51,557 bases of DNA from Astrothelium macrocarpum (Eukaryota > Ascomycota > Dothideomycetes > Trypetheliales > Trypetheliaceae), in assembly GCA_021030915.1 (NCBI GenBank), contig JAGEMR010000179.1, forward strand, positions 1-51,557, given 5' to 3'. Positions 47,530-51,557 of this stretch are shown piece by piece (the stretch's first letter is position 1; each line of letters begins with the position of its first letter). The notes beneath the pieces are model-generated. The model did no database searches and was not told the DNA's origin. It saw only the letters and a program-made list of their open reading frames with translations. A program made the translations under genes and the position numbers.

Positions 47530-48565
47530 TCTTGCAGTACGACTGCTGGCAAACCTAGGTGTTTCGTACCCTAAGGTAGGGAATGTGGCTTGCCCATCCG
47601 TGCGCATCCAAGTTGCACAAATACCTAGCTACCTTAGCTCTCCATGGCTCTAAGAAGTGCCCGAAATTGAGGCACGGGCCACAACCACCCAAATCAGCAC
47701 CTTCTGAAGCCGCTGTTCGTTCTCATTTCATTTAATTTGGTACTTCGTCAGCTGTTGAATTATTCCACTGAATTATTCTATTGGCCTAATATTGGCTCAT
47801 TTGGCCATTTATTCTACGAATTTTATAAAAACGTTTATAATAATAATTATATATATATTGAATCTATTTCTGATTCATTTTCTGATTTTATATTTATTCA
47901 AAACGAATCATCATTATTTTTTATATCTCATAATATTATGAATGGAATAATTATTTGATTTTATATATTATTGATTCCATAATAGATAAATCAGATGAAA
48001 CACCAGATAATATAAATAATTCAATTTCATATTTTTTAATTTATTTAATAATTATTCTATTTATATAAACTGAATCAATATTTTGATATAAAATTTTATT
48101 ATAAAATTATTATTTTAATTACGAGAATATTATTTTTATATATATTTTAAAAATCATTTTATCAATTTTATTTGATATCTTATATAATATAAATTATTTT
48201 TAATTATAATTTATAATTATGAATTATTTATTTTTCATTTTTTTTAATAATTAATTTGCGATATATATTATAAAATTTATAATAATATTTTTTATCTAAT
48301 TTTCATTTAATATATTTGATATTTTATAATTTGATTTCAATATAGAATTCATTATAAAAAATAATAATCTTTCAATTTATTAAATAAAATCGTATTTTAA
48401 ATTATATATCGATTTAAATAAAATATTCAATTATTTATTATTTTATTAATAATTTCTTTTTTTCGTATTTGATTATAATGATATTCTTATTTTATTTATA
48501 TATTTATTAAATAATTCTTGAATTAATCAAATATTCATTTTCTGATTTATAATGATATATATTCT

Positions 48566-48611
48566 AACGTGGTTCATCAGTTAGCCGCGCATATCAGTTG
48601 CCCGCGCATTT
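48566..48611 (+). repeat. Terminal inverted repeat, left end of the first element
   Basis: This is a 46-bp GC-containing block starting AACGTGGTTC. It contains two 17-bp tandem units, ATCAGTTAGCCGCGCAT and ATCAGTTGCCCGCGCAT, which differ at two positions. Confidence 0.92.
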
Positions 48612-50439
48612 CTCCGCATGTCTACCCCATCAACATTGAATCTCAAAAATATAATAAAAAAATTCATTTAAAATTCATCTAATATAGATTCTTCAGAAAT
48701 TTTTATATTTTTATTACAAATTCACGTATTATGATTTATTTTATTATAAATATTATATCATCATAAAATTGTTATAATTCTTTTTAAAAAATTATCATTT
48801 TCCGTTTCATCAATTATAAATTATTTTTTTTTTTTTTTTTTTATCAAAAAAATTTTGGATTTTTTAATAAATAATATTTTTTTATATTATATATATGATT
48901 TTTTAATCTTCCGATATTTTATAAATATCATATTTATATTTTGAAAAATATATATTTAATTATTTAAAAGAATAATAAAATATATCATTATTTATATATT
49001 TTTTATTATTTAATTTATAATATTTAAAATTGATATTAAAAAATTATTTTGATAAATAAAAATTCAATTTTTAATAAAATTAAATTATAAAATGATTTAT
49101 TATAAATTGAAAAGAATTTATAATTTTTATTCATAAATAATAAATAGATAATTTTTTGATGATATAAATATTTTAAAATAAATATCCAATTTTGAAATTA
49201 TAAAATTTGAATTTTAAAATATAATTCTAATAATATTGAATTTAAATCTGATATTTTTATTTATAAATATTTTATTATAAATAATAAAAAAAATGATAAA
49301 AAATTCAAATTTGATAATATGAATAATAATATTTTTAATAAAAATATTAATTTAATTATTATATACGCGTTTTAAAAATAAATATAATATAATATCTAAT
49401 AATTAAAATAAATATAATAAATTCAAAAATATATTAATAATAATAATTTTATTTTATTTATAAAAATTATTAAATTTAATTGATAAATAATTTTTATAAT
49501 TATTAATAATTAAAATCTGATATATATTTTTTATATGATTTTTAATATATTTATCAAAATATTAAATTTATTTTAAATCAATTTTATTATTAATTTATTT
49601 ATTAAAAATAAATTTGATTATTCAATTATTCAGAAAATTGGATTTTATGATTTAATTTATAAAATAATAGATATTTTAAATGATTATAAAAAAAGGAATA
49701 TATTAATTTTTTATATTAATATATTTAATAATTATAATCTATTTTTAATTATCAGATTAAATAAATTTGATTTTATTATATCTTTTAATATATATAATAA
49801 TTATTAATACGATAATTATATTTATTATAAAATTAATTTTATCGAAATTATAAAAATTTATTTTTTGAATTTTATATTTAATTATTATATAATTTAATCA
49901 TATGAATTATTTAAAAATAAATTTTAAATTTTTATAAAATATTTTCTGATAATTATAAAAATGACTGAATTGAATTTTTAAAATAAATTATGAATTTATA
50001 AATCATTTTATTCATTATTTATTAATATAATCATTATTTTATATTTTTAATAAAAAATTGGCCATATTTTCAATATTAAAAAGATATATTAAAAATTCTT
50101 TAATATTTTAATTGATAATATATTAAATAAATATTTTTTTTTTAATTTAAATTAATTTATAAAATTGAAATCGAATTATTATATATTAAAATTAATTATT
50201 TATTCAATTATATAATATATTTTTTAAAATATTATAAATTTTTATAATTATATATTTATTCAATTTTTGATCAAAAAATTTAATAATCTGAATTATATTA
50301 ATAATAAAAATAATATTCTTTTTTTTGAAAAGAATTGATATTGTGATTAGAAAATTATGATATAATAAAAATTTAAATGGTTTTTATTTCCGAAAAATGC
50401 GCGGGCAACTGATATGCGCGGCTAACTGATGAACCACGT
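48567..50439 (-). mobile_element. Degraded TIR transposon, Fot1/pogo-like by size and ends
   Basis: The element is bounded by two identical 46-bp inverted repeats (48566-48611 and 50395-50440). Its ends, ACGTGG...CCACGT, are flanked by TA on both sides (48565-48566 and 50440-50441), as expected of Tc1/mariner-type insertion. The length (about 1.87 kb) and TIR length resemble fungal Fot1/pogo elements. The interior is so AT-rich that no transposase can be read. The superfamily is inference; strand is given relative to the second copy, which matches it in reverse complement. Confidence 0.7.
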
Positions 50440-50440
50440 T
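50395..50440 (-). repeat. Terminal inverted repeat, right end of the first element
   Basis: This is an exact reverse complement of 48566-48611. Confidence 0.92.
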
Positions 50441-50640
50441 ATAATATTATATATTAATATCAAAATAATTTCATCAATTTCAATATCAATCAGATTCTAT
50501 TAATTTTAAAGGCGTAAAATGTTATTTTTAATATGATAATAATGCTGTTATTGAGCGTTATTTTAATGATTCTGAAATTCAGTTTGATTTCAAAAGACGA
50601 TTTTGGCAGATATTTATTATTAAAATTGGCGTTTAATTAT
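50441..50640. other. 200-bp spacer between inverted element copies
   Basis: The spacer is less AT-rich than the element bodies. A 31-codon open stretch at 50541-50633 (+) includes ERYFNDSEIQFDFKRRF, which faintly recalls the N-terminal region of PIF/Harbinger-type transposases. The resemblance is weak. Confidence 0.35.
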
Positions 50641-50686
50641 AACGTGGTTCATCAGTTAGCCGCGCATATCAGTTACCCGCGCATTT
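50641..50686 (+). repeat. Terminal repeat of the second element copy
   Basis: It is identical to 48566-48611 except for one G-to-A change (GTTGCCC to GTTACCC), which is CpA to TpA on the other strand. Confidence 0.92.
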
Positions 50687-51557
50687 TTCAGAAACAAAAA
50701 TCATTTAAATTTTTATCATATTATAATTTTTTAATTATAATATCAATTTTTTTTAAAAAAAAAATATTATTCTTATTATCAATATAATTCAGATTATCAA
50801 ATTTTCTGATTAAAAATTGAATAAATATATAATTATAAAAATTTATAATATTTTAAAAAATATATTATATGATTAAATGAATAACCGATTTTAATATATA
50901 ATAATTCGATTCCAATTTTATAAATTAATTTAAATTGAAAAAAAAATATTTATTTAATATATTATTAATTAAAATATTAAAAGATTTTTAATATATCTTT
51001 TTGATATTAAAAATATAATCAATTTTTTATTAAAAATATAAAATAACGATTATATTAATAAATAATAAATAAAATAATTTATAAATTTATAATTTATTTT
51101 AAAAATCTGATTTAATCATTTTTATAATCGTTAAAAGATATTTTATAAAAATCCAAAATTTATTTTTAAATAATTTATATAATTAAATTATATAATAATT
51201 GAATATGAAATTTAAAAAACGGATTTTTATAATTTTAATAAAATTAATTTTATAATAAATATAATTATTATATTAATGATTATTATATATATTGAAAAAT
51301 ATAATAAAATCAAATTTATTTAATCTGATAATCAAAAATAGATTATAATTATTAAATATATCAATATAAAAGATTAATATATTTTTTCTTTTATAATTAT
51401 TTAAAATATCTATTATTTTATAAATTGAATCATAAAATTCAATTTTCTGAATAATTAAATAATTAAATCTATTTTTAATGAATGAATTAATAATAAAATT
51501 AATTTAAAATAAATTTAATATTTTAATAAATATATTAAAAATTATATAAAAAATATA
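50642..51557 (+). mobile_element. Second, inverted copy of the TIR element, cut by the window end
   Basis: It starts with the same terminal repeat preceded by TA. Its 917 bp align end to end with the reverse complement of 49522-50440, with a net length difference of two bases. The differences I checked by eye over the first 300-plus bases are transitions, mostly CA/TA and TG/TA, with some CT, CC and CG. That is the RIP pattern. The left end is in the window; the other end lies beyond it. Confidence 0.85.

Larger units (their letters stand above)
47740..51557. repeat. AT-rich, RIP-mutated repeat desert
   Basis: From about 47740 to the window end the sequence is almost entirely A and T, with no gene. 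The shift from normal composition happens within a few tens of bases. Residual C and G lie mostly in TCA/TGA contexts. The only GC-rich patches are the three copies of a 46-bp terminal repeat. A T-run of about 18 lies near 48824-48842. This pattern is typical of RIP-degraded transposon islands in Pezizomycotina. Confidence 0.9.

Noticed and set aside
47740..51557. Idea that the AT desert is mitochondrial or reflects a non-RIP mutator because residual C sits in TCA
   Set aside because: No mitochondrial genes are present, and direct comparison of the two element copies shows CpA-to-TpA as the commonest change, which fits ordinary RIP.
1..51557. CRISPR arrays, rRNA genes or bacterial-type operons
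   Set aside because: No regularly spaced repeats, no rRNA sequence, and intron-rich eukaryotic gene structure throughout.

Overview
The window looks like nuclear DNA of a filamentous ascomycete (Pezizomycotina; the class is inferred, Leotiomycetes would fit). Supporting signs are many short introns (46-147 nt, often with CTAAC/CTGAC-like branch sites), a fungal gene set (GH76 mannanase, rhodopsin-domain/PTH11-type membrane protein, CNL2/NKP2 kinetochore protein, PEX14-type peroxin, EAF3, xanthine dehydrogenase), and a gene-free AT desert whose repeat copies differ by C-to-T/G-to-A changes, as expected from repeat-induced point mutation (RIP). All exon joins given here were inferred by eye from splice signals, phase and family conservation.

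Layout. 0-8.4 kb: Mn-type cation diffusion facilitator (+), MFS sugar transporter (-), PEX14-type peroxin (-), INO80 subunit IES2 (+). 8.4-10.8 kb: gene-poor. 10.8-18.5 kb: secreted GH76 mannanase (+), xanthine dehydrogenase (-), conserved secretory-pathway membrane protein (-). 19-28.8 kb: kinetochore CNL2/NKP2 (-) divergent from EAF3 (+); a decayed 2OG-Fe(II) oxygenase (-); TSR1 (-) divergent from UTP7 (+), two small-subunit ribosome assembly factors sharing 265 bp. 29-35 kb: Asp-nucleophile alpha/beta hydrolase (+), acyltransferase-3 membrane protein (+), small tail-anchored hypothetical (-). 35-43.6 kb: ARMH3/DUF1741 protein in seven exons (-), secreted PLC-like phosphodiesterase (-), rhodopsin-domain protein (-), small SANT-like nuclear protein (-). 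45-47.5 kb: nicotinamide riboside kinase (+) convergent with an RCC1-repeat protein (-). From about 47.74 kb to the end: extremely AT-rich, gene-free DNA holding two copies of one transposon in opposite orientation.

Most genes are unrelated housekeeping genes, and I see no biosynthetic cluster or operon-like system. The most unusual features are: (1) a Fot1/pogo-sized element (about 1.87 kb, 46-bp terminal inverted repeats, TA flanks) next to an inverted, heavily mutated second copy, with the GC-rich termini almost untouched; (2) three GC-AG introns, all with a GCAAGT donor, among about 31 introns; (3) an oxygenase gene with a changed splice acceptor, an in-frame stop and a homopolymer frameshift.
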